Shown here: positions 16,390 to 24,821 of the stretch, one piece after another
Layout: every line of letters starts with the position of its first letter
Position numbering within the stretch: the stretch's first letter is position 1
From: Bacillota bacterium
GTDB taxonomy: Bacteria > Bacillota > Clostridia > Christensenellales > Aristaeellaceae
Direction: 5' to 3'
Assembly (NCBI GenBank): GCA_023409955.1
Contig: JAEYQQ010000184.1
Coordinates: 1 to 28,898 of the forward strand
DNA length: 28,898 nt
Notes under the pieces: generated by a model
What the model was told of the DNA's origin: nothing
Databases searched by the model: none
The model's input: only the letters and a program-made list of their open reading frames with translations
Position numbers and translations under genes: made by a program

Positions 16390-17529
16390 ATGCTTTTACT
16401 AACGGGTGGTGAGGTTTTTGCGCCGGAACCTATGGGAAAGATGGATGTTTTGCTTTCACCTGAAAAGATAATGTTCATGCGTAAGCATATTACTGCCTTG
16501 GCAGAATACGAGGTTCAGGTGCTGGATTGCAGTGGTTTATATCTTTGCCCTGCGTTTGTAGACCAGCATGTGCACATCACAGGTGGCGGTGGGGAGGAAG
16601 GCCCCCAAAGCCGTGTTCCGGAAATGATGCTAACAGACTTTTTGAATGCTGGCATTGGAACGGTAGCCGGGCTGCTAGGTGCGGATGGGGTTACAAGAAG
16701 CGTAACATCACTACTGGCTAAAGCCAAAGCTCTAGAGATGGAAGGGCTCAGTACCGTCATCTACACCGGTAGTTATGGCCTGCCTACCGATACGCTGACA
16801 GGGAAGGTCATCAACGACATCGCTTTAATTGATAAGGTGATAGGTGCAGGAGAGGTGGCCATCAGCGATTATCGGTCTTCCCACCCCAGCCTTGAAATGC
16901 TGCGGGAACTGTCCTGGGAGGTGAAGATGGGGGGGATGATCGGCGGTAAAGCTGGCATTTTGCATCTGCATGTGGGGGATGGAAAAAAAGGTCTATCGCC
17001 GCTGACTGACCTGATCGAAGAAAGCAATTTTCCCATTTCAATGTTTGTTCCCACTCATTTGAACAGGAATAAGCCTTTGTTTGAGGCTGCCATGCGATAT
17101 GGCCAAAAGGGTGGGTTTATTGATCTGACGGCCGGAGAAACAGATCAAACCGGTTATACCCTGCCTGAGGCGGCAAGGCAGCTGATCAACTGCGGGGTAA
17201 AGCCGGAGCAAGTTACCTTTTCTTCCGATGCGGGGGGAAGCAATCCTCAAAGTCCGGATGGCCGTGGCCATACAGACAGCTTGCGTAAGGATGTCATTTC
17301 CTGTATTTTAGAAAAATCTATTTCCATAGAGACAGCGCTGATGATGGTGACGAAGAATCCTGCCATGCGGTTGAAGCTTTATCCTAAGAAAGGGGCTTTG
17401 AAGGCAGGTAGTGATGCTGACATATTGATGCTCAAAAAGGACGATCTATCCATTGTTCATTTGATTCTTGGCGGGAAAATGGCTATTCACAGCGGACAGT
17501 GCTTGATAAAGGGAAAATATGAAGTCTAG
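16390..17529 (+). CDS. iadA: Isoaspartyl dipeptidase
   Basis: The 379-residue metal-dependent amidohydrolase splits beta-aspartyl dipeptides; in this operon the natural substrate is beta-Asp-Arg released from cyanophycin. The start at 16390 follows GGAGG with 6-base spacing. Metal ligands line up with E. coli IadA: His60 and His62 (DQHVHITGGGGE), His194 (HLHVGDG), His223 (PTHLNRN) and Asp280 (SSDAGG). Where E. coli has the carbamylated Lys162 (KCAISDHRS), this protein has Glu155 (EVAISDYRS), which could bridge the metals directly. It is the first gene of iadA-cphB-cphA, 63 bases before cphB. Confidence 0.93.
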   Translation: MLLLTGGEVFAPEPMGKMDVLLSPEKIMFMRKHITALAEYEVQVLDCSGLYLCPAFVDQHVHITGGGGEEGPQSRVPEMMLTDFLNAGIGTVAGLLGADGVTRSVTSLLAKAKALEMEGLSTVIYTGSYGLPTDTLTGKVINDIALIDKVIGAGEVAISDYRSSHPSLEMLRELSWEVKMGGMIGGKAGILHLHVGDGKKGLSPLTDLIEESNFPISMFVPTHLNRNKPLFEAAMRYGQKGGFIDLTAGETDQTGYTLPEAARQLINCGVKPEQVTFSSDAGGSNPQSPDGRGHTDSLRKDVISCILEKSISIETALMMVTKNPAMRLKLYPKKGALKAGSDADILMLKKDDLSIVHLILGGKMAIHSGQCLIKGKYEV

Positions 17530-17592
17530 TGGCGGGTATGTTTGCAAAATGACAGGGGAGAATAAGCATCAGAACCGCTACGGGGGGATTGG

Positions 17593-18411
17593 ATGGATGG
17601 TAAGGTGAAAGGCAACCTGATCATAATTGGTGGGGCTGAGGATAAAGAGAATGCCAAGGAAATCCTGCATGCTGCTGCCAATGCCTGCGGTGGGGAGCAC
17701 GGGAGAATGGTCATACTGGCAACTGCCAGCCAACAGCCCAAGGAGCTTGCAGAAACTTATCGCAGAATTTTTTTGGACATGGGGATACCATCTGTACAGG
17801 TAGCGGATATCCAGACGAGGCAGGAAGCAGATGATCCCACTCATTCTGCCATAATCCGTGATGCAACAGGCATCTTTTTTACCGGCGGTGATCAGCTTCG
17901 CATTACCAGCATTTTGGGCGGAACCAGGGCGGAGGAAGCTCTTTATGAGGCGTTTCGGGGTGGGGCAATGGTGGCTGGGACCAGTGCAGGAGCATCGGTG
18001 GTATGCAGCACCATGATTACAGACGGCTTAAATAATGATACGGCCCGCAAGTGTACGCTGAAAATGGCACCTGGTTTGGGGCTGCTGGAGCAGGTAATTG
18101 TGGATCAGCATTTTGCCCAGAGGGGGAGATTAGGCAGGCTGCTTTGCGGTGTGGCTGAAAACCCGCACACCCTGGGAGTGGGAATTGATGAGGATACGGC
18201 TATACATGTGTATCCTGACAGCCATTTTCAGGTGCTTGGCACAAACTCTGTAACGGTCATAGATGGCAGCACCATCAGCCAATCCAACGTGTCTGAATCA
18301 AAGCCTGATGAAATTCTCGCCATAGCTAATGTAACATTGCATATTCTCCCAAAGGGCTACGGTTATGATCTGAAAAAACACACTGTCATTGTGCCATTAT
18401 CCAACGCATAA
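17593..18411 (+). CDS. cphB: Cyanophycinase
   Basis: The 272-residue serine exopeptidase of the peptidase S51 family cuts cyanophycin into beta-Asp-Arg dipeptides. The nucleophile is Ser131 in the elbow AGTSAGAS, matching Ser132 of the cyanobacterial enzyme. Other family motifs are IIGGAEDKE at the N-terminus, FTGGDQLRI and DQHFAQRGRLGRL. No signal peptide is present, so it acts on intracellular granules. The start at 17593 has a G-rich site just upstream. It lies between iadA and cphA, 21 bases before cphA. Confidence 0.95.
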   Translation: MDGKVKGNLIIIGGAEDKENAKEILHAAANACGGEHGRMVILATASQQPKELAETYRRIFLDMGIPSVQVADIQTRQEADDPTHSAIIRDATGIFFTGGDQLRITSILGGTRAEEALYEAFRGGAMVAGTSAGASVVCSTMITDGLNNDTARKCTLKMAPGLGLLEQVIVDQHFAQRGRLGRLLCGVAENPHTLGVGIDEDTAIHVYPDSHFQVLGTNSVTVIDGSTISQSNVSESKPDEILAIANVTLHILPKGYGYDLKKHTVIVPLSNA

Positions 18412-18432
18412 ACAAACCGGGAGGATTAAAGC

Positions 18433-21048
18433 GTGGAGATTAAGGATATCCGCATCTTCAGGGGACGCAATGTATACTGCATGAAACCTGTCATTAAGCT
18501 AACAGTAGAATTGAAGGAGGAGCAGCATGCCCCCACCAATGTTGTAGTGGGGCTTAATGATACGTTACTTGAGCTGTTTCCAGGACTGAAGACCCATCGG
18601 TGCGGTACTGGAGAAGAGGGCGGGTTTGTAAAGCGTTTAGCTGAAGGGACCTACCCCTGCCATGTAGCGGAGCATGCGATTCTGGAATTGCAAAATATGC
18701 TGGGTTATAATGTGGGCTATGGCATTACCCGTCAGGAGGGGGATACGCCTTGCTATTTTATTGTGTATCGCTATCTCAATGAGCAGGTGGCTGTGGCTTG
18801 CGGGAAAGCGGTTATCAATCTTTTTAATGCAATGTTTGAAGGGAAGAAGCCAAATCTGCAACCATTGCTTCGGGAGCTAAAAATGCTTGCTTCCCGAACG
18901 GATCTTGGCCCAAGCACCAAGGCGATTTATCAGGAGGCGCAAAAGCGCGGCATTCCTGTTACCAGGATGGGCAATGATAGTCTATTGCAGTTTGGGTATG
19001 GAAAGTATGCCAGGCGTATGGAAGCTGCGCTTACAGATAAACCTAGTTGTATTGCAGTAAACATTGCAGGTGACAAACACTTGACAAAAGAGCTGCTGAG
19101 ACGACATGGCATACCTGTGCCAACAGGTGAGATTGCCTATACCATAGGCAGCGCACTGCGGTATGCTGAAGAAATTGGATATCCGGTGGTAATTAAACCC
19201 TATGACAGCAATCATGGAAATGGTGTTACGCTGAATATTACAAGTCGTGAGGAAGTTCCGGAGGCCTTTAAGCTTGCATTGCAGTACAGTTCTGCTGCTG
19301 TTGTGGAAAAGCATATTACAGGACAGGATTACCGCGTATTGGTAATTGGGGATAAAGTGTCCGCGGTAGCTCGACGTCAGCCGCCGCATGTGATCGGAGA
19401 TGGAACTAGCACCATCCGTCAACTGGTAGAAAAGGAAAATGAAAATCCGCTGAGAGGTGAAGACCACACCAAGCCCCTTACGAAAATCGAGCTGGATGAT
19501 GTGGCGGCAGATGTTTTAAGCGAAGCAGGCTACACGCCTGATTCTGTGCTTCCTGCCGGTACGGTTGTTTTCTTGCGGAAAAACGCAAACCTGAGCACTG
19601 GGGGAACGGCATGCTCTTGCATGGATATTATCCACCCTGATAATGCAAAGCTTGCGGTGCGCGCAGCAAAAGCATTGGGGTTGGACATTGCGGGGGTAGA
19701 TATCTGCTCTCCGGATATCAGCATCCCGCTATTTGAAAATAACGGAGCTGTATTGGAAGTGAATGCAGGGCCTGGCCTCAGAATGCATATCATGCCATCA
19801 GAGGGGCCTTCTGCCCCTGTGGCCAAAGATATATTGGATATGCTTTACCCAATTGGAATGCCCTATACAGTGCCCATTTGTGCCATAACGGGTACCAATG
19901 GAAAGACAACGGTAACCAGGCTCGTTGCGCATACTATTGCTTTATCGGGAATTAAGGTGGGCATGACCACAACAAGCGGCGTATATCTTGGGGATGAATG
20001 CCTGCTCTCTGGTGACAACACCGGAGCAGTCAGCGCCGGCATTGTACTCTCTCATCCGGATACCGAAGCCGCAGTGCTAGAGACTGCACGGGGCGGGATC
20101 GTACGCAGGGGACTTGGGTATGACCTGGCAGATGTGGGTGTGATCACCAATATCAGTGAGGATCATTTAGGGCAGGATGGAATAGAAACGCTGGAAGACT
20201 TAGCCCACATAAAATCATTGGTGGTAGAGGCTGTAAAACCTTGGGGAAGTGCAGTGCTGAATGCTGATGACAAGATGACGCCTTACTTTTTAAAGCGAGT
20301 GCGTTGTAATGTACTGATGTTTTCCAGCAATCAGGATAGCATGCTGCTGAAGGAGCATTTGAAGCAGGGCGGCAATGCGGTATGGTCGCATCAGGGTGGA
20401 ATGTACACCCAGTACCTGGGCAAAACCACCATTCTGTGTAAGGTGGAGGATATCCCTATTACATTAAAGGGTACAGCAGTGTGTAATGTGGAAAACGCTT
20501 TGGCTGCTGCTGCGGCACTGCTGGGCCTTGGTATACCAGAAAACCAAATACGCCAAGGTTTAACATCCTTCCGGCCGGATGGTGAGAATAACCCTGGGCG
20601 TTTTAACCTGTTTGAAATTGGCGGAGTCAAGGTGATGCTGGATTACGGTCATAACATAGCTGGCTATAGTAAAGTGATTGATTTTTTGGAAAAGCAAAAA
20701 GCAAAACGGTTGGTGGGCGTGATTGGCATACCCGGCGACAGGCAGGATGAGGCAGTTAAAAAGGTAGGGGTCCTTTGCGGACAGCATTTTCATAAGCTGA
20801 TTATTAAGGAGGATATAGATCTGCGCGGCAGAAAGCCTGGCGAGATTGCCAATCTATTGATGGAAGCAGCCAGACAAAGCGGGAATCCGCAATTGGAACT
20901 GGAAGTGTGCCTAAAGGAAGAGGATGCTTTGGGCAAGGCCATTGCTTCATCAAGACCAGGAGATTTCATAGCAGTGTTTTATGAAAAATTTGAGCCGCTG
21001 AAAATGCTGATTACCGCTAAGCATCATGGCAAAGCAGTTAGAGCATAA
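18433..21048 (+). CDS. cphA: Cyanophycin synthetase
   Basis: The 871-residue protein has the full CphA layout: an N-terminal domain (about 1-160), an ATP-grasp domain that adds Asp to the backbone (about 165-470) and a Mur ligase-like domain that adds Arg to each side chain (about 480-871). The Mur-type P-loop GTNGKTTV is near residues 486-493. The N-terminal domain has HVAEH (77-81), resembling the metal-binding primer-making site described in cyanobacterial CphA1. The start is GTG at 18433 with GGGAGG upstream. Length is normal for CphA1. It is last in the operon, so polymer synthesis and breakdown share one transcript. Confidence 0.96.
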   Translation: MEIKDIRIFRGRNVYCMKPVIKLTVELKEEQHAPTNVVVGLNDTLLELFPGLKTHRCGTGEEGGFVKRLAEGTYPCHVAEHAILELQNMLGYNVGYGITRQEGDTPCYFIVYRYLNEQVAVACGKAVINLFNAMFEGKKPNLQPLLRELKMLASRTDLGPSTKAIYQEAQKRGIPVTRMGNDSLLQFGYGKYARRMEAALTDKPSCIAVNIAGDKHLTKELLRRHGIPVPTGEIAYTIGSALRYAEEIGYPVVIKPYDSNHGNGVTLNITSREEVPEAFKLALQYSSAAVVEKHITGQDYRVLVIGDKVSAVARRQPPHVIGDGTSTIRQLVEKENENPLRGEDHTKPLTKIELDDVAADVLSEAGYTPDSVLPAGTVVFLRKNANLSTGGTACSCMDIIHPDNAKLAVRAAKALGLDIAGVDICSPDISIPLFENNGAVLEVNAGPGLRMHIMPSEGPSAPVAKDILDMLYPIGMPYTVPICAITGTNGKTTVTRLVAHTIALSGIKVGMTTTSGVYLGDECLLSGDNTGAVSAGIVLSHPDTEAAVLETARGGIVRRGLGYDLADVGVITNISEDHLGQDGIETLEDLAHIKSLVVEAVKPWGSAVLNADDKMTPYFLKRVRCNVLMFSSNQDSMLLKEHLKQGGNAVWSHQGGMYTQYLGKTTILCKVEDIPITLKGTAVCNVENALAAAAALLGLGIPENQIRQGLTSFRPDGENNPGRFNLFEIGGVKVMLDYGHNIAGYSKVIDFLEKQKAKRLVGVIGIPGDRQDEAVKKVGVLCGQHFHKLIIKEDIDLRGRKPGEIANLLMEAARQSGNPQLELEVCLKEEDALGKAIASSRPGDFIAVFYEKFEPLKMLITAKHHGKAVRA

Positions 21049-21241
21049 GTACAATACACCTATGGCCTTTGAATGTGAGGATATGGGAGATATCTTTGCA
21101 CTCGATGCATATTGTATAGGCGGTGTATTTCTCATTGACAAAATGAATAAGATTCATGTATAAAGCATGATGTATTTTGTACCTGTTGTGCAAATTGGGA
21201 TTTAGTGAAAAACTAAACTTATTGGGAAGTGCAATTTCCCA

Positions 21242-21269
21242 TTTCGAAAGCTGCTTATTGTGTTATAAT
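21242..21269 (+). promoter_or_regulatory. Extended -10 promoter of the 87-residue protein gene
   Basis: A perfect TATAAT (21264-21269) preceded by TG at the extended -10 position makes a good core even though the -35 (TTTCGA, 16-base spacing) is weak. A short palindrome TGGGAA-N7-TTCCCA sits just upstream and could be an operator. Confidence 0.6.
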
Positions 21270-21301
21270 GAAGTAAGAGAATGAGAAAGGGGGACGCACC
21301 T

Positions 21302-21565
21302 ATGAGTCTTCGTGACGAACTGAGCCGTATTCACACTGGCGAACACGACCGTGATAAGCGCGCCACCCAGGCTGCTGCGAAAATCAGCCATCGGCTTAGA
21401 GTGTACGCAAAGCAAGGCGTGCGCGAGGCAGTGTTTGATGCGGCGCATCCTTTGGGGATACCAGCCCTAAAAGATCCCCACATACGTAAATCTGTGGCGG
21501 AAATACTGCGGGATGATGGACTGACAGTAATCGAGAAATACTACGGAATCAAAGTGAAATGGTAA
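21302..21565 (+). CDS. Small hypothetical protein, 87 residues
   Basis: The start at 21302 follows AAAGGGGG with 8-base spacing; the gene has its own promoter and terminator, so it is very probably real. I do not recognise the family. The protein is soluble, highly charged and mostly helical in appearance (RDKRATQAAAKISHRLRVY; KSVAEILRDDGLTVIEKYYG), with no cysteine, membrane segment or signal peptide. It lies alone between cphA and the PNPOx-fold gene; nothing links it clearly to either. Confidence 0.8.
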   Translation: MSLRDELSRIHTGEHDRDKRATQAAAKISHRLRVYAKQGVREAVFDAAHPLGIPALKDPHIRKSVAEILRDDGLTVIEKYYGIKVKW

Positions 21566-21569
21566 AAGG

Positions 21570-21604
21570 GAGCGCCGCTTGAGACAGCGGCGCTCTTAGT
21601 CTTT
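21570..21604 (+). terminator. Terminator of the 87-residue protein gene
   Basis: GAGCGCCGC and GCGGCGCTC form a 9-bp perfect GC-rich stem with an eight-base loop, beginning five bases after the stop and followed by TTAGTCTTTC. Confidence 0.8.
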
Positions 21605-21617
21605 CAAGATAACTTTT

Positions 21618-21646
21618 TTGCTATGAAGTAGAAAATATTGTATAAT
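21618..21646 (+). promoter_or_regulatory. Promoter of the PNPOx-fold gene
   Basis: TTGCTA (21618-21623) and a perfect TATAAT (21641-21646) are separated by 17 bases. The leader to the ATG at 21708 is about 55 nt. Confidence 0.65.
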
Positions 21647-21707
21647 GCGAATATAGAAAGATACAAGAGGCGCTTATAGATCATATGTTCCATTAAAGGA
21701 GGAAAAA

Positions 21708-22178
21708 ATGAACAGGTACGAGGAAGCCATGAAGCTGCTGAACGAAAAAGTGGGGAACAAGGATGGATTGATCTCTCTTTCAACCATCGCGCTGGATCCG
21801 GGGGTCGATGGCAAAAGTCGGCCTGCTGCCCGCATTGTGGATGCCTATTATGAGGATGGCGCCTTCTATACCGTCACCTATGCAACCTCAGGCAAGATGC
21901 GGCAGATTGCTCAAAATCCTGAAGTTGCTATTTGCGTTATCGTGGAAAATTTCACGGCAGATGGTATCGGCGAAAATTTAGGCTGGGTATGTGACGAAAA
22001 AAACGCAGAGATGATGAAAAAGCTACGCACTGTATTCGCTGCGTGGTATAACGAAGCCAATAATGACGAAGACCCCAATACGTGCCTGCTGCGCATTCGC
22101 CTGACAAAGGGCTTGTGGAATGATGCCCACAAAGGAATTAGAAATGAGATTGATTTTGTTAATAAGATGGTAAATTGA
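21708..22178 (+). CDS. Pyridoxamine 5'-phosphate oxidase-fold (FMN-binding) protein
   Basis: The 156-residue protein follows a strong AAAGGAGG site. It has the split-barrel pattern of PNPOx-like proteins: an N-terminal helix, SRPAARIVDAYYEDGAFYTV (strands that line the flavin site), then the helix TSGKMRQIAQNPEVAICV typical of the family. It is too short and lacks the C-terminal motif of true PdxH, so vitamin B6 synthesis is unlikely. Relatives bind FMN or F420 and serve as small reductases or stress proteins. It is monocistronic. Confidence 0.85.
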   Translation: MNRYEEAMKLLNEKVGNKDGLISLSTIALDPGVDGKSRPAARIVDAYYEDGAFYTVTYATSGKMRQIAQNPEVAICVIVENFTADGIGENLGWVCDEKNAEMMKKLRTVFAAWYNEANNDEDPNTCLLRIRLTKGLWNDAHKGIRNEIDFVNKMVN

Positions 22179-22252
22179 GCGACCTATGTCGTATCGATAT
22201 TTCACACAAGTCTGTTACTATTTGGGCAAAAGTACAGGTTTCTTTGCTTATA

Positions 22253-22287
22253 AAGAGAACGCCGCTGGAAAACATCGGCGTTCTCTT
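22253..22287. terminator. Bidirectional terminator between convergent genes
   Basis: AAGAGAACGCCG and CGGCGTTCTCTT form a 12-bp perfect stem with an 11-base loop. It lies 75 bases after the PNPOx-fold stop and 24 bases after the oxidoreductase stop on the other strand. The T run is better on the minus side (CTCTTTAT). Confidence 0.75.
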
Positions 22288-22311
22288 GGATCATTGTTGA
22301 AAAAGATCGTT

Positions 22312-23367
22312 TTATATCCGTACATCAACAGCCTGGCCGGTGCGTTCGCTTTCAAAGGTGGCTTCCATGACACGCATTACCCGAAGGGCCTCTTCAGGCC
22401 TAACAAATAGCTGCTCTCTGCCTTCCAATGCGGCTACATAGTTGTGATAGTACTGAATCCAGTCGGCGCTGACAACATCCAAGTCCAACTCTTCGCTTGT
22501 AAAGCTGGAGCGTGGTGCCATTGTCTTGGTGGGACCTGCGGATGTATAGACGATTTCTTCTTCCCACTGGGTTTTCATGTCTTTTGCACGGATGATCTTG
22601 CCTTCTGCATCCCAGTTGTCCACCTTCAAAGTGCCTTGGTTTCCACGAACATGCCAGCGGCCCTGGCTGACAAAGCAGGAGGTGTCCACCTCTACCATGG
22701 CCACAGGACCATTTTCAAAATGAAGGGTTGCGGTAAAGCCTTCATCCACTTCGGTAAAGGTAACATGCTGCATTCTTGCGTATACTTTCACAACGGGCTT
22801 ACCAACCATCTGAAGAAGCTGGTCGATCAGGTGAACACCCCAGTCCAGCATCATGCCGCCGCCGGCCACTTTGTGGGTGCGCCATCCTTCAGGGATGCCC
22901 CTGGAGCCCAGGACATATGATTTGATCAGGTATGGATCGCCGATGAGGCCGTCCTCAATGGCTTTGCGCACAGTCAGGTAATCCTTGTCCCAGCGCCTGT
23001 TTTGGTGGACAGAGAACTGCTTTCCGGTCTCCTTGGCAACAGCCATGACGGCAAGAAGCTCATCCGAATTCATTGTCACCGGCTTTTCGCTGATAACATG
23101 CTTGCCGGCACGCATGGCGGCTATGGAATACTCAGCATGGAAGTTGTTGGGGGTCGCCACCAGCACGATATCAATATCTGGGTCACTAAGCAGCGCCTGG
23201 CTGCTTTCATAGCCCTTTAAACCCTTTTCTTCGCCAATCTTGACCCTTGCCGGATTGATATCATAAACAGCATAAGGAATAACATGCGGAGCACGGATCA
23301 GGTTTTGATGATGCCAGCCTGCCATTCCACCATAACCGATAAAACCAAGTCTGTATTGTTTCTCCAT
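22312..23367 (-). CDS. Gfo/Idh/MocA family oxidoreductase
   Basis: The 351-residue protein has the N-terminal NAD(P)-binding motif GFIGYGGMAG, the family signature EKPV with its catalytic Lys (about residue 90), and the usual C-terminal alpha/beta domain. The start at 23367 follows GGAGGG with 7-base spacing. Members oxidise or reduce sugars, inositols and related compounds; the substrate cannot be read from sequence. It is divergent from the alcohol dehydrogenase gene. Confidence 0.93.
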   Translation of the reverse strand: MEKQYRLGFIGYGGMAGWHHQNLIRAPHVIPYAVYDINPARVKIGEEKGLKGYESSQALLSDPDIDIVLVATPNNFHAEYSIAAMRAGKHVISEKPVTMNSDELLAVMAVAKETGKQFSVHQNRRWDKDYLTVRKAIEDGLIGDPYLIKSYVLGSRGIPEGWRTHKVAGGGMMLDWGVHLIDQLLQMVGKPVVKVYARMQHVTFTEVDEGFTATLHFENGPVAMVEVDTSCFVSQGRWHVRGNQGTLKVDNWDAEGKIIRAKDMKTQWEEEIVYTSAGPTKTMAPRSSFTSEELDLDVVSADWIQYYHNYVAALEGREQLFVRPEEALRVMRVMEATFESERTGQAVDVRI

Positions 23368-23400
23368 ATTAGTTCCCTCCGTAGAATGCATACTGTGCGC

Positions 23401-23429
23401 AGATTATCACGACAGACAAATTTCGTCAA
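23401..23429 (-). promoter_or_regulatory. Promoter of the Gfo/Idh/MocA gene
   Basis: On the minus strand TTGACG (23429-23424) and TAATCT (23406-23401) are 17 bases apart, with a leader of about 27 nt. Confidence 0.6.
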
Positions 23430-23472
23430 GAGAATTATGTGCCAAAAACAATTGTCTTTGTGTCAAAAGTTG

Positions 23473-23502
23473 TTGTTGCTACTTACAAGACTATGCTACA
23501 AT
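23473..23502 (+). promoter_or_regulatory. Promoter of the alcohol dehydrogenase gene
   Basis: TTGTTG (23473-23478) and TACAAT (23497-23502) are 18 bases apart, and TG at the extended -10 position strengthens the core. It is back to back with, but does not overlap, the divergent promoter. Confidence 0.55.
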
Positions 23503-23564
23503 GGCATACGGAACTGGAAACGGGACAATCTAGCCTGTCTTCCCTAAGAAGGAAGGAGTACATC

Positions 23565-24746
23565 ATGGAAGCGTTTTCATATTATACCCCCACAGACATT
23601 CATTTTGGCAAAGAAGCACAAAAGAAGGCTGGCGCGTTAATTCGTAAGCATGGTGCGGCAAGGGCACTTGTGGTGTATGGCGGCGGAAGCGTGATTAAAT
23701 CCGGGCTTCTGGATGACATCGTCGGCCAGCTGGAGCGGGAAGGGGTATCCTGCCTTCCCTTTGGCGGAGCCAAACCCAATCCACTTTTATCCCATGCTAG
23801 AGAAGGCATTCAGGCGGCGCTTGATTTTCAAGCTGATTTCATACTGGCTGTGGGTGGAGGCAGCGCCATTGATACAGCAAAAGCCATTGCTCATGGGGCA
23901 GCAAACCCTATGACGGATATCTGGGGTTTCTGGAAGCGAAAGGTGGAGCTGACCAAGTCCTTGCCAGTGGGTGTTGTGCTGACTATTTCTGCAGCAGGCA
24001 GCGAAAGCAGCAACAGCGCCGTGCTTACCAATGATGAAACAGGTGAAAAACGCGGGCTTTCTACGGATTTAAACAGGCCTCGCTTTGCGCTGCTCAATCC
24101 TGAGCTAACCTATACCCTGCCGCCTTATCAAATCGCCTGCGGTATTGTGGATATTATGATGCATACCCTGGACCGGTATTTTTCACCAACCCCTGGGAAC
24201 GAGCTTACCGATGAGCTGGCGGAGGGACTCTTGCGGGTAACCATCAGAAACGGAACATTGGCAATGGAAGACCCTGGTGCTTATGGGCCTGCCAGTGAGT
24301 TAATGTGGTGCGGGAGCCTTTCCCATAACGGGCTGACAGGACTTGGCCGATTGCTAGACTTTGGGGTGCATCAGTTGGGGCATGAGCTCAGCGGAAGGTT
24401 TGACGTGGCTCACGGCGCTAGCCTTTCCACCATGTGGGGTGCTTGGGCTACATACTGCCATACCACCAATGTTCAGCGATTTGCAGGCTATGCCCGCAAG
24501 GTATGGGGGATTGAGATGACCAAGGAGGATGCGGCAGCCCGGGCGGGAATAGAGAGAACGGTGGATTATTTCCGCTCGCTGTCTATGCCAACCTGCTTTA
24601 CAGAGCTGGGTATTGGCATTCAAAGTGAGGATATCATCCGGGATATGGCTTATTCCTGCACCTTCTTTGGAAAGCGGCTGGTAGGTTGCTTCAAGAAGTT
24701 GAGCCAGTCAGATATTGAGAATATATACCGTATGGCTAATAAGTAA
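23565..24746 (+). CDS. Iron-containing alcohol dehydrogenase, BdhA/YugJ/YqhD-like
   Basis: The 393-residue protein starts after AAGGAAGGAG. It has the nucleotide motif VGGGSAIDTAKA (GGGS 97-100) and all four metal ligands of the family: Asp196, His200, His269 and His283 (GIVDIMMH; FGVHQLGHELSG; FDVAHGAS). Relatives are NAD(P)H-dependent butanol or broad aldehyde reductases that discard reducing power or detoxify aldehydes. The divergent sugar-type oxidoreductase may share its regulation. Confidence 0.93.
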   Translation: MEAFSYYTPTDIHFGKEAQKKAGALIRKHGAARALVVYGGGSVIKSGLLDDIVGQLEREGVSCLPFGGAKPNPLLSHAREGIQAALDFQADFILAVGGGSAIDTAKAIAHGAANPMTDIWGFWKRKVELTKSLPVGVVLTISAAGSESSNSAVLTNDETGEKRGLSTDLNRPRFALLNPELTYTLPPYQIACGIVDIMMHTLDRYFSPTPGNELTDELAEGLLRVTIRNGTLAMEDPGAYGPASELMWCGSLSHNGLTGLGRLLDFGVHQLGHELSGRFDVAHGASLSTMWGAWATYCHTTNVQRFAGYARKVWGIEMTKEDAAARAGIERTVDYFRSLSMPTCFTELGIGIQSEDIIRDMAYSCTFFGKRLVGCFKKLSQSDIENIYRMANK

Positions 24747-24762
24747 TGGTCTTAAAAAAAGG

Positions 24763-24798
24763 AGCAGCCTGGTTGGAATTTTCACCAGCCAGGCTGCT
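24763..24798. terminator. Bidirectional terminator
   Basis: A 14-bp stem (one G-T) with an eight-base loop joins AGCAGCCTGG and CCAGGCTGCT. It is followed by TTTG on the plus strand and, on the minus strand, by CC and seven T. It ends both the dehydrogenase gene and the convergent MoxR operon. Confidence 0.85.
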
Positions 24799-24821
24799 TT
24801 GTCTTAGCATTTTTCATTTGA

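Noticed and set aside
21053..21129. Terminator of the cyanophycin operon from AATACACC / GGTGTATT
   Set aside because: The arms are complementary, but the loop exceeds 60 bases and no T run follows, so termination here is not supported.
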